Positions 8,326-17,005 of a DNA stretch of 64,000 nt are shown here, one piece after another. The DNA is from Metapseudomonas otitidis (GTDB taxonomy: Bacteria > Pseudomonadota > Gammaproteobacteria > Pseudomonadales > Pseudomonadaceae). Each line of letters opens with the position of its first letter. The first letter of the stretch is position 1. The translations under genes were made by a program, and so were the position numbers. The notes beneath the pieces were generated by a model. It was not told the origin of the DNA and searched no databases. It was given only the letters and a program-made list of their open reading frames with translations. The DNA is taken from positions 1 to 64,000 of the forward strand of contig NZ_FOJP01000017.1 of assembly GCF_900111835.1 (NCBI RefSeq). The letters run 5' to 3'.

Positions 8326-10227
8326 CTAGAGCTTATCTAGCATGGCCTTTAATACTTGTTCCATCTGTAGTCGTTCAAAGTTGATTGTAATATCTGGCTT
8401 TTGCGGCGACTCATAAGCACTGCTAATTCCCGTCATATTTGGCAGCTTCCCAGCGCGTGCCTTCTTATAGAGCCCCTTCGGATCACGCTGCTCGCACACG
8501 GCCAGCGGCGTGTCGACGAACACTTCGATAAAGCTATCTTCTCCGATCAGCTCCCGGGCCATCTGGCGTTCTGCCCGGAAGGGGCTGATAAAGGCGGTCA
8601 TCACGATCAGCCCGGCATCCATCATCAGTTTGGCGACTTCAGCCACGCGTCGAATATTTTCCACCCGGTCGGCATCGGTAAAGCCCAGATCCCTGTTCAG
8701 GCCCTGGCGAACGTTATCGCCATCGAGGATATAGGTGCGTTTGCCCTGGGCATGGAGTTCTTTCTCCAGGGCGTTGGCGATGGTCGATTTTCCCGAGCCG
8801 GAAAGGCCGGTGAACCAGATGACCTTGCCTTTATGGCCATTGAGGCGTTCACGGTCCTCACGGGTAATGCTGAGTGCCTGGCGATGTACGTTCTGTGCGC
8901 GGCGTAGGTTGTGGCGGATCATGCCGGCGGCGACGGTGCTGTGGGTGTATTTGTCGACCAGCACGAATCCGCCCAGGGTATGTGATTGAGCGTAGGTATC
9001 GAAAACCAGCGGCTTGCTCAGTGCAACGTTGGCTACTGCGATGTCGTTAAGCTGCAGCTGGCGGCACGCTTCATGAGCTTGTGTGTTGACGTCTATGCGG
9101 TGTTTCAGTGCGGTAAGACTGGCGCTGGCCCATTGATTCGCCAGCTTGATTTCGTAGGAGCGGCCTATCAGACCAGGCTCGTCGTGCATCCAGACCAGGG
9201 TGGCTTCGAACTGGTCGGTCATTTCCAGCGGTTGCTCGGCGCGCGCCAGTATGTCACCTCTTGAGGCGTCGACTTCTCGATCCAGAACCAACGTGATGGC
9301 ATCGCCTGGGTTGGCACAATCTAGATCACCGTTACCGGTGACGATGCGTGCGATCTTGGCCGTTTGCCCAGAAGCCGTTACGCGCACTTCGTTGCCAACG
9401 GCTAGCTGGCCGGAGGCCAATGTGCCACTGAAGCCTCGGAAGCTGGCATCCGGACGGTTGACACATTGAACGGGAAAGACCGTTTTGAATTCCCTAGAGG
9501 GGCGAGGGTCGATGGTTTCCAGGCAGGCCATGAGGGTTGGGCCTTGGTACCAGGGCGTATGCGCCGAGCGTGAGTTAATGTTGTCGCCTTTGAGAGCCGA
9601 CAAAGGGATGGCGGTGATGCTGTCGAATCCCAATGGCTCGACCGCTGTGTTGAATGCAGCCAGCGTATCGGCGAACAACTGATGGCCATACGCCACCAAG
9701 TCCATCTTGTTGATGGCCAGGATGATGTGCTTTATGCCCACCAGTGCTGCCAGATAGGCGTGCCGGCGAGTTTGCGTCATCACACCTTGGCGCGCATCGA
9801 TCAGCAGTACCGCTACGTCTGCGGTGGAGGCCCCTGTGATCATGTTGCACGTGTATTGTTCGTGGCCAGGGGTGTCGGCCACGATGAACTTGCGACGCGG
9901 TGTTGAGAAGAAGCGGTAGGCCACATCAATGGTGATGCCCTGTTCTCGCTCGGCTGCCAGGCCATCTACGAGCAGGGCAAAGTCTATATCGTTACCTTGC
10001 GTGCCATGGCGCCTGGAGTCGGCCTGCAGCGTACTCAACTGATCGTCGAAGACTTGCTGGGACTCCCAGAGCAGGCGGCCGATTAGCGTGCTTTTGCCAT
10101 CATCGACGCTACCGCAGGTGATAAAGCGCAACAGGTCCTGATGGGCTTGCTGCTCGAGCCATTCGCTCAGTGTGGCGGTCTTGTGTGGGGGCTGTGCGGG
10201 TGAGGTAGTTTTCTTGAGGCGCGCCAT
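8326..10227 (-). CDS. cysNC: Bifunctional sulfate adenylyltransferase GTPase subunit / APS kinase
   Basis: A 633-residue fusion. The N-terminal half is the CysN GTPase that drives ATP sulfurylase: G1 loop GSVDDGKS at 39-46, DTPGHEQ at 118-124 and an NKMD guanine motif, then beta-barrel domains. The C-terminal part (from about 450) is APS kinase with a second P-loop GLSGSGKS near 474-481. With CysD it makes APS and then PAPS, the sulfate donor. It lies directly downstream of cysD, overlapping it by one base, on the strand opposite to the glycosyltransferases. It may serve cysteine synthesis or, given the glycan context, sulfation as NodPQ does in rhizobia. No sulfotransferase is in the window. 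Confidence 0.93.
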   Translation of the reverse strand: MARLKKTTSPAQPPHKTATLSEWLEQQAHQDLLRFITCGSVDDGKSTLIGRLLWESQQVFDDQLSTLQADSRRHGTQGNDIDFALLVDGLAAEREQGITIDVAYRFFSTPRRKFIVADTPGHEQYTCNMITGASTADVAVLLIDARQGVMTQTRRHAYLAALVGIKHIILAINKMDLVAYGHQLFADTLAAFNTAVEPLGFDSITAIPLSALKGDNINSRSAHTPWYQGPTLMACLETIDPRPSREFKTVFPVQCVNRPDASFRGFSGTLASGQLAVGNEVRVTASGQTAKIARIVTGNGDLDCANPGDAITLVLDREVDASRGDILARAEQPLEMTDQFEATLVWMHDEPGLIGRSYEIKLANQWASASLTALKHRIDVNTQAHEACRQLQLNDIAVANVALSKPLVFDTYAQSHTLGGFVLVDKYTHSTVAAGMIRHNLRRAQNVHRQALSITREDRERLNGHKGKVIWFTGLSGSGKSTIANALEKELHAQGKRTYILDGDNVRQGLNRDLGFTDADRVENIRRVAEVAKLMMDAGLIVMTAFISPFRAERQMARELIGEDSFIEVFVDTPLAVCEQRDPKGLYKKARAGKLPNMTGISSAYESPQKPDITINFERLQMEQVLKAMLDKL

Positions 10228-11693
10228 CAGAAGTAGCCCTCTTGTTTTTTCTTCTCCATGGAGCCTGCGCTATCCGTATCGATTCGACGGCCCTGCCGTT
10301 CGGATTGCCGCGTGTTGATGACTTCCAGAAGGATGTCTTCCGGCGTCTGCGCTTCTGACTCCAGTGCCCCGGTCAGCGGGTAACAGCCTAGTGTGCGAAA
10401 ACGCACTGTACGCATCTGAATGTCCTCGCCGGGCAGCAGTTTGCAGCGCTCGTCGTCGACCAGCATGATCATCTCGGGCCGCACGACAACAGGCCGCAAT
10501 TTGGCAAAGTACAGGGGCACCATGGGGATGTTTTCCAAGTAGATGTAGTGCCAGATATCGATTTCGGTCCAGTTTGACAGCGGGAACACTCGAATGCTGG
10601 CATCTTGGCTTTTGCGAGTGTTGTAGAGGTTCCAAAGTTCCGGGCGCTGGCTTTTAGGATCCCAGCGGTGAGTTGCGCTGCGAAACGAGAAGATGCGCTC
10701 CTTGGCGCGGGACTTTTCCTCATCGCGGCGTGCGCCACCAAACACGAGGTCAAACTTGTACTTGTCCAGCGCCTGTTTGAGCCCTTCGGTTTTGGTGATA
10801 TCGGTATGCAGCGAGGAGCCATGATCAAAGGGGTTGATGTTCTTTTCTATGGCTTCAGGGTTGGTGTGTACCAGCAAGTCCATGCTGCTTTCACGTGCCA
10901 TGAAATCACGGAACAGGTACATCTCCTGAAACTTCCAGCGCGTGTCTACGTGCAGTAACGGAAAGGGCGGCGGTGAGGGGAAGAAGGCCTTGCGGGCAAG
11001 GTGGAGCATTACGCCACTGTCTTTGCCGATGGAGTAGAGCATCGCCGGGTTCTGCGCCTCGGCCACCGCCTCACGGATGATGTGGATGCTCTCTGCTTCC
11101 AGGCGCCTGAGGTGCGGGGATAGTTGGGATGTCGCTTCGGCGTGTATCGAATCGAACCTAGGGAGCTTGAGATTGGCTGGCAGCACCGGCTGGTAGACAT
11201 GCACGCAGGAGTGGATGTCAGGCATCTCAACCGTGTTACGCATCAAGGCTACCAACGAGCCATGCGGAAACACCGCGATAGGCTTCCCGATGTGTTGTTG
11301 CAATGCGGCACAAGCAGTGCGGACTGTCTCCCTCTCGACATTTGCCAATGGCACCCAGAGGCGCGCGCCCCTGGCATCGTTCGCGTGTAGACAGGGCTTT
11401 CCGCTGGGTAATGGACTCAGCTGAGCGAACAGCACTCTATCGCGGCGCTTGCGGGCCTGCTCCATGGCCCAGGCCAGTACGATTCTGTTAGGTGCGCGCC
11501 CATGTTCGTCTTGCAGTGCTTCTTTAGCCAATTCAGCAGGTAATAAGCCATGAGCATTCAGACGGCGCTCAGCCGTGCGTTTGGTATCGGCCTCGCCACA
11601 GGCTTTAAGGTGCTCGTAAGCTAGATTGGTATTCCAGACCTGTTCGACTTCAAGTCCTCTGAGTACGTCGGCAACAGCTGTCGCAATTCGCAC
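10227..11693 (-). CDS. cysD: Sulfate adenylyltransferase small subunit with a long N-terminal extension
   Basis: The C-terminal 295 residues or so are typical CysD (ATP sulfurylase, PP-loop family): [12 protein letters not shown], the PP-loop YSIGKDSG at about 220-227, [23 protein letters not shown] and the closing [12 protein letters not shown]. Standard CysD is about 300 residues; here an unbroken frame gives 488, starting at a GTG at 11693 preceded by an in-frame TGA. I do not recognise the extra 190 residues. An internal ATG at 11225 would give a 332-residue form, so the extension may be a fused domain or an untranslated leader. It pairs with cysNC. The base composition is lower in GC than the core region beyond 11.9 kb. 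Confidence 0.85.
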   Translation of the reverse strand: MRIATAVADVLRGLEVEQVWNTNLAYEHLKACGEADTKRTAERRLNAHGLLPAELAKEALQDEHGRAPNRIVLAWAMEQARKRRDRVLFAQLSPLPSGKPCLHANDARGARLWVPLANVERETVRTACAALQQHIGKPIAVFPHGSLVALMRNTVEMPDIHSCVHVYQPVLPANLKLPRFDSIHAEATSQLSPHLRRLEAESIHIIREAVAEAQNPAMLYSIGKDSGVMLHLARKAFFPSPPPFPLLHVDTRWKFQEMYLFRDFMARESSMDLLVHTNPEAIEKNINPFDHGSSLHTDITKTEGLKQALDKYKFDLVFGGARRDEEKSRAKERIFSFRSATHRWDPKSQRPELWNLYNTRKSQDASIRVFPLSNWTEIDIWHYIYLENIPMVPLYFAKLRPVVVRPEMIMLVDDERCKLLPGEDIQMRTVRFRTLGCYPLTGALESEAQTPEDILLEVINTRQSERQGRRIDTDSAGSMEKKKQEGYF

Positions 11694-11815
11694 AATATTT
11701 ATCTTCTTAAATGGAAATTGATAAAATCAAATTTTAAGACAGATTGAATCACATAATTTTGCACCATGCGACAGCGCATCTTGATCAACTTGACCGTTCA
11801 CTTGTAACTAAGCGC

Positions 11816-11896
11816 TCCTCCCAGTACGTACACGCCATCGAGCACCGCCAGGGGCTCAAAGTCACCTATCTTGCAGACGCCGAGGTGTTCCCATGA
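11816..11896 (+). pseudogene. Remnant of rmlA fused to the end of rmlC (deletion scar)
   Basis: The frame ending in the TGA at 11894-11896 reads SSQYVHAIEHRQGLKV and then TYLADAEVFP. As I recall the families, the first part matches the C-terminal third of glucose-1-phosphate thymidylyltransferase RmlA (..QFIATLENRQGLKV..), and the last part matches the C-terminus of dTDP-4-dehydrorhamnose epimerase RmlC (..ADADCFP/ADAEVFP). The TGA overlaps the rmlD ATG as ATGA, the normal coupling in an operon. The simplest reading is an ancestral rmlA-rmlC-rmlD order that lost most of rmlA and rmlC, with a junction near 11862. The stretch is short, so the assignment is by eye. Confidence 0.55.
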
Positions 11897-12759
11897 AGAT
11901 CCTCGTCACCGGGCATAGCGGCCAGGTCGCCCGTGAACTGGCGCTGGCCCTTGCCGGCCAGGGCGAACTGCTGGTTTTGGGCCGCGACCGTCTCGATCTT
12001 GCCGACAGCGAGGCCATCCGCCAGCGGGTCCGTGCCGAGCGCCCGGAGCTGATCATCAACGCCGCCGCCCACACCGCCGTGGACCAGGCCGAGAGCGAGC
12101 CCGAGGCCGCCTTCGCCCTCAACGCCACCGCCCCCGGCGTGCTGGCCGAAGAGGCTGCAGCCCTGGGCGCGCCGCTGATCCACTACTCCACCGACTACGT
12201 CTTCGATGGCCGCAAGACTACGCCCTACACCGAGGACGACCGACCCAACCCGCTGGGCGTCTATGGCCGCAGCAAGCTGGCCGGGGAAGAGGCGATCCGC
12301 GCGGTGGGCGGTGCACACCTGATCCTGCGCACCAGCTGGGTCTACTCCCTGCACGGGCGCAACTTCCTGCTCACCATGCAGCGCCTGCTGCAGGAGCGCG
12401 AACAGCTGAACGTGGTGGACGACCAGGTCGGCGCACCCACCTGGTCCGGCGACATCGCCACCGCCACCGTTGCCCTGATCCAGCGCTGGCAACAAGGCCG
12501 CCAGGCCTGGGGCACCTACCACTTCACGGCCGGCGGCGAGACCTCATGGTTCGGTTTCGCCAGCGCCATCGCCGAGACGCTCAAGACCCAAGGCAAGCCC
12601 TGCGCCCGCCTGGAGCCCATCCCCAGCAGCGCCTACCCGACGCCCGCCCAACGGCCGCTAAACTCGCGGCTGGACGGCAGCAAGCTGCGGCGCGACTGGG
12701 ACGTCGCCCTGCCCGACTGGCGCCAGGGGCTGGAGGCGTGCCTGCGCCACCCTCGCTGA
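11893..12759 (+). CDS. rmlD: dTDP-4-dehydrorhamnose reductase
   Basis: A 288-residue short-chain reductase that makes dTDP-L-rhamnose from the 4-keto sugar with NAD(P)H. It has the nucleotide loop VTGHSGQVA at 5-13, YSTDYVFDG at 98-106 and the catalytic Tyr124-x3-Lys128 (YGRSK). Length is normal. It starts at the ATGA overlap with the rml scar; GC content jumps upward here compared with the island. It stands alone, since rmlB, rmlA and rmlC are not present as whole genes in the window, so it depends on copies elsewhere or is a relic of the old operon. Confidence 0.95.
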   Translation: MKILVTGHSGQVARELALALAGQGELLVLGRDRLDLADSEAIRQRVRAERPELIINAAAHTAVDQAESEPEAAFALNATAPGVLAEEAAALGAPLIHYSTDYVFDGRKTTPYTEDDRPNPLGVYGRSKLAGEEAIRAVGGAHLILRTSWVYSLHGRNFLLTMQRLLQEREQLNVVDDQVGAPTWSGDIATATVALIQRWQQGRQAWGTYHFTAGGETSWFGFASAIAETLKTQGKPCARLEPIPSSAYPTPAQRPLNSRLDGSKLRRDWDVALPDWRQGLEACLRHPR

Positions 12760-12766
12760 GCCCGCC

Positions 12767-12806
12767 GGTGTCATAATGCGCCCCACCCCGGGCGCATCCT
12801 GACACC
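12767..12806 (+). promoter_or_regulatory. Long stem-loop ending at the dctB start codon
   Basis: GGTGTCA (12767-12773) pairs with TGACACC (12800-12806), and inside it ATGCGCCC (12776-12783) pairs with GGGCGCAT (12790-12797), giving 15 base pairs with a small symmetric internal loop. The lower stem ends exactly at the dctB ATG (12807). No Shine-Dalgarno sequence is visible for dctB, and there is no T-run, so it may act on dctB translation or as a weak terminator after rmlD. Confidence 0.6.
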
Positions 12807-14621
12807 ATGACCGCGAACACCCTCCCCTACCGACCCCGCTGGCGCAGCCTCGTTCTGCTGGCACTGGTGCTCGCGCCCCTGCTCTGGCCCGCGCACCACC
12901 TGGCCGACCGCTACTACAACCGCACCCTGGCCGAGCAGAACCGGCAGACCCTCGACCTCTATGTCGCCAACCTGCTGGGCACCCTGCGCCGCTTCGAGGT
13001 GCTGCCGCCGATCCTCGCCGACCTCCCGGCCCTGCGCGAACAACTGGCCGCCCCTCAGGACAAGGCCCGCCTGGACGCCGCCAATCGCCTGCTGAGTGAG
13101 GTGCGCGAGGAAACCGGGGCCGACGTCATCTACCTGATGAACCCCGAGGGCCGCACCCTCAGCTCCTCCAACTGGGACAAGGCCGACAGCTTCGTCGGCC
13201 GCGACTTCTCCTTCCGCCCCTACTTCCGCGAAGCCCTGCAGGGTCGCCAGGGGCGCTTCTTCGGCCTCGGCACCACCTCCGGCAAGCGCGGCTACTTCTA
13301 CGCCAGCCCGGTGCTGGAGCAGGGCCGGGTGATCGGCATCCTGGTGGTCAAGGTCGACCTGGACGACGCCGAAACCCTCTGGGGCAACACCCCCGAGCAA
13401 CTGATGGTCACCGACGGCAACGGCGTCGCCATCATCACCTCCCGCCCCCAGTGGCGCTTCCACGCCACCCGCGAGCTGGACGCCGCCGAGCGCGCCGCCA
13501 TCGCCGCCAATCAGCCCTACCCGACCCAGGTGCCCGAGCCCCTGCGCCTGCGCAGCCAGGACTGGATCACCCAGAGCCGCGAACTGCAGGAAACCGGCTG
13601 GACCGTCAGCATCCTCGCCCCGCGCCTGCTCATCGACCGCCAGGTGCGCACCACCGACGCCATCGTCGCCGCCACCCTGCTCGCCCTGCTGCTGCTCATC
13701 GGCCTGATGATGCAGCGCCGCCGGCACTACCTCGACCGCATCGCCCTCGACGCCCGCGCCCGCCAGGAGCTGGAAGCCCGCGTGCAGGAGCGCACCCGCG
13801 ACCTGGAGGCCCTGAACAACCGCCTCAAGGACGAAGTGCTCGAACGCGAGCAGGCCCAGCAGGAACTGGTACGCGCCCAGGACGAACTGGTGCAGTCCGG
13901 CAAGCTCTCCGCCCTCGGCACCATGTCCGCCAGCATCAGCCACGAGCTCAACCAGCCCCTGGCGGCCATCCGCAGCTACGCCGACAACGCCGTGGTGCTG
14001 CTCGACCACCAGCGCCACGACGACGCCCGCGCCAACCTCAACCTGATCAGCGAACTGACCGGACGCATGGCCTCGATCATCGCCCACCTGCGCGCCTTCG
14101 CCCGGCGCGACCGCCACGCCCCCGAGAGCGTCGCCCTGCAGCCGGCGGTGGACGACGCCCTCGCCCTGTTGGCCAAGCGCCGCCGCGCCATGGACGTGGA
14201 GCTGATCCGCGACCTGCCCGAGGCCCAGCTCTGGGTCCAGGCCGGCGAAACCCGCCTGCGCCAGGTGCTGGGCAACCTCCTGGCCAACGCCCTCGACGCC
14301 CTGGGCGAGAAGCCCCAGCCGCGGCGCATCTGGATCAGCACCGCCGCCCCCGAACCCGGCATCGTCGAACTGCACCTGCGGGACAACGGCCCCGGCTTCA
14401 GCGCCGAGGCCCTGCAACGGGCCCGTGAACCCTTCTTCACCACCAAGACCAGCGCCCAGGGCCTGGGGCTCGGCCTGGCCATCTGCGACAGCCTCATGCG
14501 CGCCCTGGGTGGCGAGTTGCTGTTCGACAACCACCCCGAAGGGGGCGCCCTGCTGACCCTGCGCCTGCGCACCGCCGTACCCGGCGCCAACCCCCTGTCG
14601 CCCGAGGACATCGCCTCATGA
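12807..14621 (+). CDS. dctB: C4-dicarboxylate sensor histidine kinase
   Basis: A 604-residue membrane kinase of the DctB type. One N-terminal helix (about 13-30) and a second near 285-305 flank a periplasmic double-PDC sensor domain that binds C4-dicarboxylates (succinate, malate, fumarate). A coiled-coil linker follows (about 310-365), then the H-box SISHELNQPLAAIRSY with phospho-acceptor His379 and an ATPase domain with N (LGNLLANALDAL), G1 (DNGPGF) and G2 (GLGLGLAI) boxes. It overlaps dctD by 4 bases (ATGA). The usual dctPQM transporter genes do not follow the pair here. Confidence 0.92.
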   Translation: MTANTLPYRPRWRSLVLLALVLAPLLWPAHHLADRYYNRTLAEQNRQTLDLYVANLLGTLRRFEVLPPILADLPALREQLAAPQDKARLDAANRLLSEVREETGADVIYLMNPEGRTLSSSNWDKADSFVGRDFSFRPYFREALQGRQGRFFGLGTTSGKRGYFYASPVLEQGRVIGILVVKVDLDDAETLWGNTPEQLMVTDGNGVAIITSRPQWRFHATRELDAAERAAIAANQPYPTQVPEPLRLRSQDWITQSRELQETGWTVSILAPRLLIDRQVRTTDAIVAATLLALLLLIGLMMQRRRHYLDRIALDARARQELEARVQERTRDLEALNNRLKDEVLEREQAQQELVRAQDELVQSGKLSALGTMSASISHELNQPLAAIRSYADNAVVLLDHQRHDDARANLNLISELTGRMASIIAHLRAFARRDRHAPESVALQPAVDDALALLAKRRRAMDVELIRDLPEAQLWVQAGETRLRQVLGNLLANALDALGEKPQPRRIWISTAAPEPGIVELHLRDNGPGFSAEALQRAREPFFTTKTSAQGLGLGLAICDSLMRALGGELLFDNHPEGGALLTLRLRTAVPGANPLSPEDIAS

Positions 14622-15994
14622 CCGTACCCCTCGACCCCACCGTCCAGGTCCTGCTGATCGACGACGACCCGCACCTGCGCCAGGCCCTCAGCCAGACCCT
14701 CGACCTGGCCGGCCTCAAGGTCGCCAGCCTGGGGGATGCCAAGGGCGTCGCCGACGCCCTCGACCCCGACTGGCCCGGCGTGGTGGTCAGCGACATCCGC
14801 ATGCCCGGCATCGACGGCCTCGAGTTGCTGCGCCAGCTGCACGCCCGCGACCCGCAGTTGCCGGTGCTGCTGATCACCGGCCACGGCGACGTGCCCCTGG
14901 CCGTGCAGGCCATGCGCGCCGGCGCCTACGACTTCCTGGAGAAGCCCTTCGCCAGCGACGATCTGCTGGACAGCGTGCGCCGCGCCCTCGACCTGCGCCG
15001 CCTGGTGCTGGAGAACCGCAGCCTGCGTCTGGCCCTCTCCGACCGGCAGCAGCTCAGCGCCCGCATCATCGGCCAGTCCGCCGCCAGCCAGCGCCTGCGC
15101 GACCAGGTCGGCGCCCTCGCCGCCACCCAGGCCGACGTGCTGATCCTCGGCGAGACCGGGGCCGGCAAGGAGGTGGTCGCCCGCGCCCTGCACGACCTGT
15201 CGAGCCGGCGCGACGGCCCCTTCGTCGCCATCAACGCCGGCGCCCTGGCCGAATCGGTGGTGGAAAGCGAGCTGTTCGGCCACGAGCAGGGCGCCTTCAC
15301 CGGCGCCACCAAGCGCCGCATCGGCAAGTTCGAGTACGCCAATGGCGGCACGCTGTTCCTCGACGAGATCGAGAGCATGAGCCCCGATGTCCAGGTCAAG
15401 CTGCTGCGCCTGCTGCAGGAGCGGGTGGTGGAGCGCCTCGGGGCCAACCAGCTGATCCCGCTGGACATCCGCATCATCGCCGCCACCAAGGAAGACCTGC
15501 GCCAGGCCGCCGACCAGGGCCGCTTCCGCGCCGACCTCTACTACCGCCTCAACGTCGCCAGCCTGCGCATCCCGCCGCTGCGCGAGCGGGGCGAGGACAT
15601 CCTCCTGCTGTTCCGCCACTTCGCCGAAGCCGCCTCGGCCCGCCACGGCGGCCAGCCCCGCCCGCTGGACGCCGGCCAGCGCGCCACCCTGCTGGCCCAC
15701 AACTGGCCGGGCAACGTGCGCGAACTGCAGAACGCCGCGGAACGCTTTGCCCTGGGCCTGGACCTGGCGCTGGACAACAGCGCGCCGGAGGTGCCCCTCA
15801 GCGGAGGCGGCCTCAGCGAACAGGTGGAAGCCTTCGAGAAAGCCCTGATCCAGGCCGAGCTGGCCAACCCCCACAGCTCCATGCGCAGCCTGGCGGAAGC
15901 CCTCGGCCTGCCGCGCAAGACCCTCTCGGACAAGCTGCGCAAGCACAACCTGGCCTTCATCGGCGGAAATCCGAACGACGACGGCGAGGGCTAG
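14618..15994 (+). CDS. dctD: Sigma-54-dependent response regulator DctD
   Basis: A 458-residue NtrC-class activator partnered with DctB. The receiver domain has the acidic pocket Asp15-Asp17 and phospho-Asp59 (VVSDIRMPG). The AAA+ domain has Walker A GETGAGKE at 178-185 and an intact GAFTGA loop at 225-230, which contacts sigma-54. The C-terminus carries a Fis-type helix-turn-helix (SLAEALGLPRKTLSDKLRK). It would switch on C4-dicarboxylate uptake genes from sigma-54 promoters. The next plus-strand gene is arcD, so its targets are not adjacent. A short GGCGG-AAAA-CCGCC hairpin overlaps the stop codon. Confidence 0.95.
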   Translation: MTVPLDPTVQVLLIDDDPHLRQALSQTLDLAGLKVASLGDAKGVADALDPDWPGVVVSDIRMPGIDGLELLRQLHARDPQLPVLLITGHGDVPLAVQAMRAGAYDFLEKPFASDDLLDSVRRALDLRRLVLENRSLRLALSDRQQLSARIIGQSAASQRLRDQVGALAATQADVLILGETGAGKEVVARALHDLSSRRDGPFVAINAGALAESVVESELFGHEQGAFTGATKRRIGKFEYANGGTLFLDEIESMSPDVQVKLLRLLQERVVERLGANQLIPLDIRIIAATKEDLRQAADQGRFRADLYYRLNVASLRIPPLRERGEDILLLFRHFAEAASARHGGQPRPLDAGQRATLLAHNWPGNVRELQNAAERFALGLDLALDNSAPEVPLSGGGLSEQVEAFEKALIQAELANPHSSMRSLAEALGLPRKTLSDKLRKHNLAFIGGNPNDDGEG

Positions 15995-16234
15995 GCGGAA
16001 AACCGCCCAGCGCCACACGCGCTCTGCAGCCACAGGGCACGCCGGGCAAGGGTTTCAGCCATGGAATGGGCCTGGCACAGCCCTTGCTCAGTCGCATGTG
16101 CCCGGCACGCGCCGGGCCTGGGCACCCGCCACCGGCCGGCGCCCGCCCGCAACGGCCACAAGCCGCCAGCGGGTCACTCCCTCGATCGGCTGCCCTGCAG
16201 CCAGGCGCCGGGCCACACGCCTGCCGTCACCGGT

Positions 16235-16263
16235 GAAGAGCCCGGCCATCCGCCGGGCTCTTC
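16235..16263 (-). terminator. Strong hairpin after the DUF5064-like gene
   Basis: GAAGAGCCCGGC (16235-16246) pairs with GCCGGGCTCTTC (16252-16263), 12 base pairs with a 5-base loop, starting two bases beyond the stop codon of the minus-strand gene. No U-tract follows on either strand, so it may be a weak terminator or an RNA-stabilising end. The rest of 15995-16264 holds no gene I can support. Confidence 0.5.
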
Positions 16264-16264
16264 G

Positions 16265-16633
16265 TCACTCCTCCCGCTCCCGCAGGAATCGCTCAAGGTC
16301 CACCGGCGTCCCCGGTGCCGCGTGCAGCTGCGCGCGCAGGTCATCGAACACCCGCACGTAGTCCCGGTGATGGGCCAGGGGTTCGAGCGCGCCCGGTGCC
16401 AGGCCGTGCCGTCGCAGGCAGCGGCAGGTGCGGTGGAGGAAGTTGTAGGCAACGTCGCGGTGCAGGCGGAAGCGATCCTGGAAGGGCTGGCCACTGACCT
16501 CACCGACCAGGTTGAAGTGCACATAGGGGCCGTCGTCGTCCTGACGCAGTGCGTAGTCCAGGTCGAAGCGATAGGCCGGAAACGCGCCCAGCGCCTCGCT
16601 ACGGATATCCAGGTGTCCGGGGCGGAACATCAT
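16265..16633 (-). CDS. Conserved Pseudomonas protein, DUF5064-like
   Basis: A 122-residue soluble protein without signal peptide or membrane helix. The opening (FRPGHLDIRSEAL) and the central VHFNLVGEVSGQPFQDRFRLHRD stretch resemble, from memory, the DUF5064 family, small proteins of unknown function found mainly in Pseudomonas. The gene stands alone between dctD and arcD on the opposite strand. An open frame on the plus strand over the same bases has no family features and is taken as a shadow. Confidence 0.6.
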   Translation of the reverse strand: MMFRPGHLDIRSEALGAFPAYRFDLDYALRQDDDGPYVHFNLVGEVSGQPFQDRFRLHRDVAYNFLHRTCRCLRRHGLAPGALEPLAHHRDYVRVFDDLRAQLHAAPGTPVDLERFLREREE

Positions 16634-16931
16634 TCACCTCCACCGATGTCGAGAAGTCGGGGGGACGCCCTGTCCCTGGGCCTGCTTATAGCGGAGCGCA
16701 ATTACCGCCTCGCAGCGCCATTCCCTTCGGCAGCAAGGCGAAACCGCTCACCCGCGCCGTCACCAATCCCCTCAACTTGAATTGAAATGAAAACCGTCTA
16801 GCTTGAATCGGACGCTGCTCCAGGGAAGGCCAAAAGCCCCGCCAATCGCGGCTCGCAGTCCTTCATGGAAAGCTGTCGAGCTGTTCAGGTTTTCTGTCGG
16901 AAATTGTTCCTCGCACATCGTTAGCTGGCTA

Positions 16932-16945
16932 TTGACCCACGTCAT
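16932..16945 (+). promoter_or_regulatory. Putative ANR (FNR-type) site upstream of arcD
   Basis: TTGACCCACGTCAT fits the FNR/ANR consensus TTGAT-N4-ATCAA with two mismatches. Its centre (16938.5) is about 67 bases before the arcD start, and a start point near 16980 would place it at -41.5, the class II activation position, with CAACTA (16969-16974) as the -10. The P. aeruginosa arcDABC operon is known to need ANR under oxygen limitation. The remaining bases 16634-16931 hold no gene that I can support. Confidence 0.6.
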
Positions 16946-17005
16946 CACTCTTCCATGAAAGGAAGAGCCAACTAAGCACAGTTCCTACTCGAATGGAGGT
17001 GCAAG

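Noticed and set aside
12771-16033. Long antisense frames over dctB and dctD
   Set aside because: Same shadow effect; sense-strand DctB and DctD are complete with all catalytic motifs.
16061-16780. 239-codon plus-strand frame over the DUF5064-like gene
   Set aside because: No ribosome site or family likeness; crosses the hairpin at 16235 and the minus-strand gene whose sequence is protein-like.
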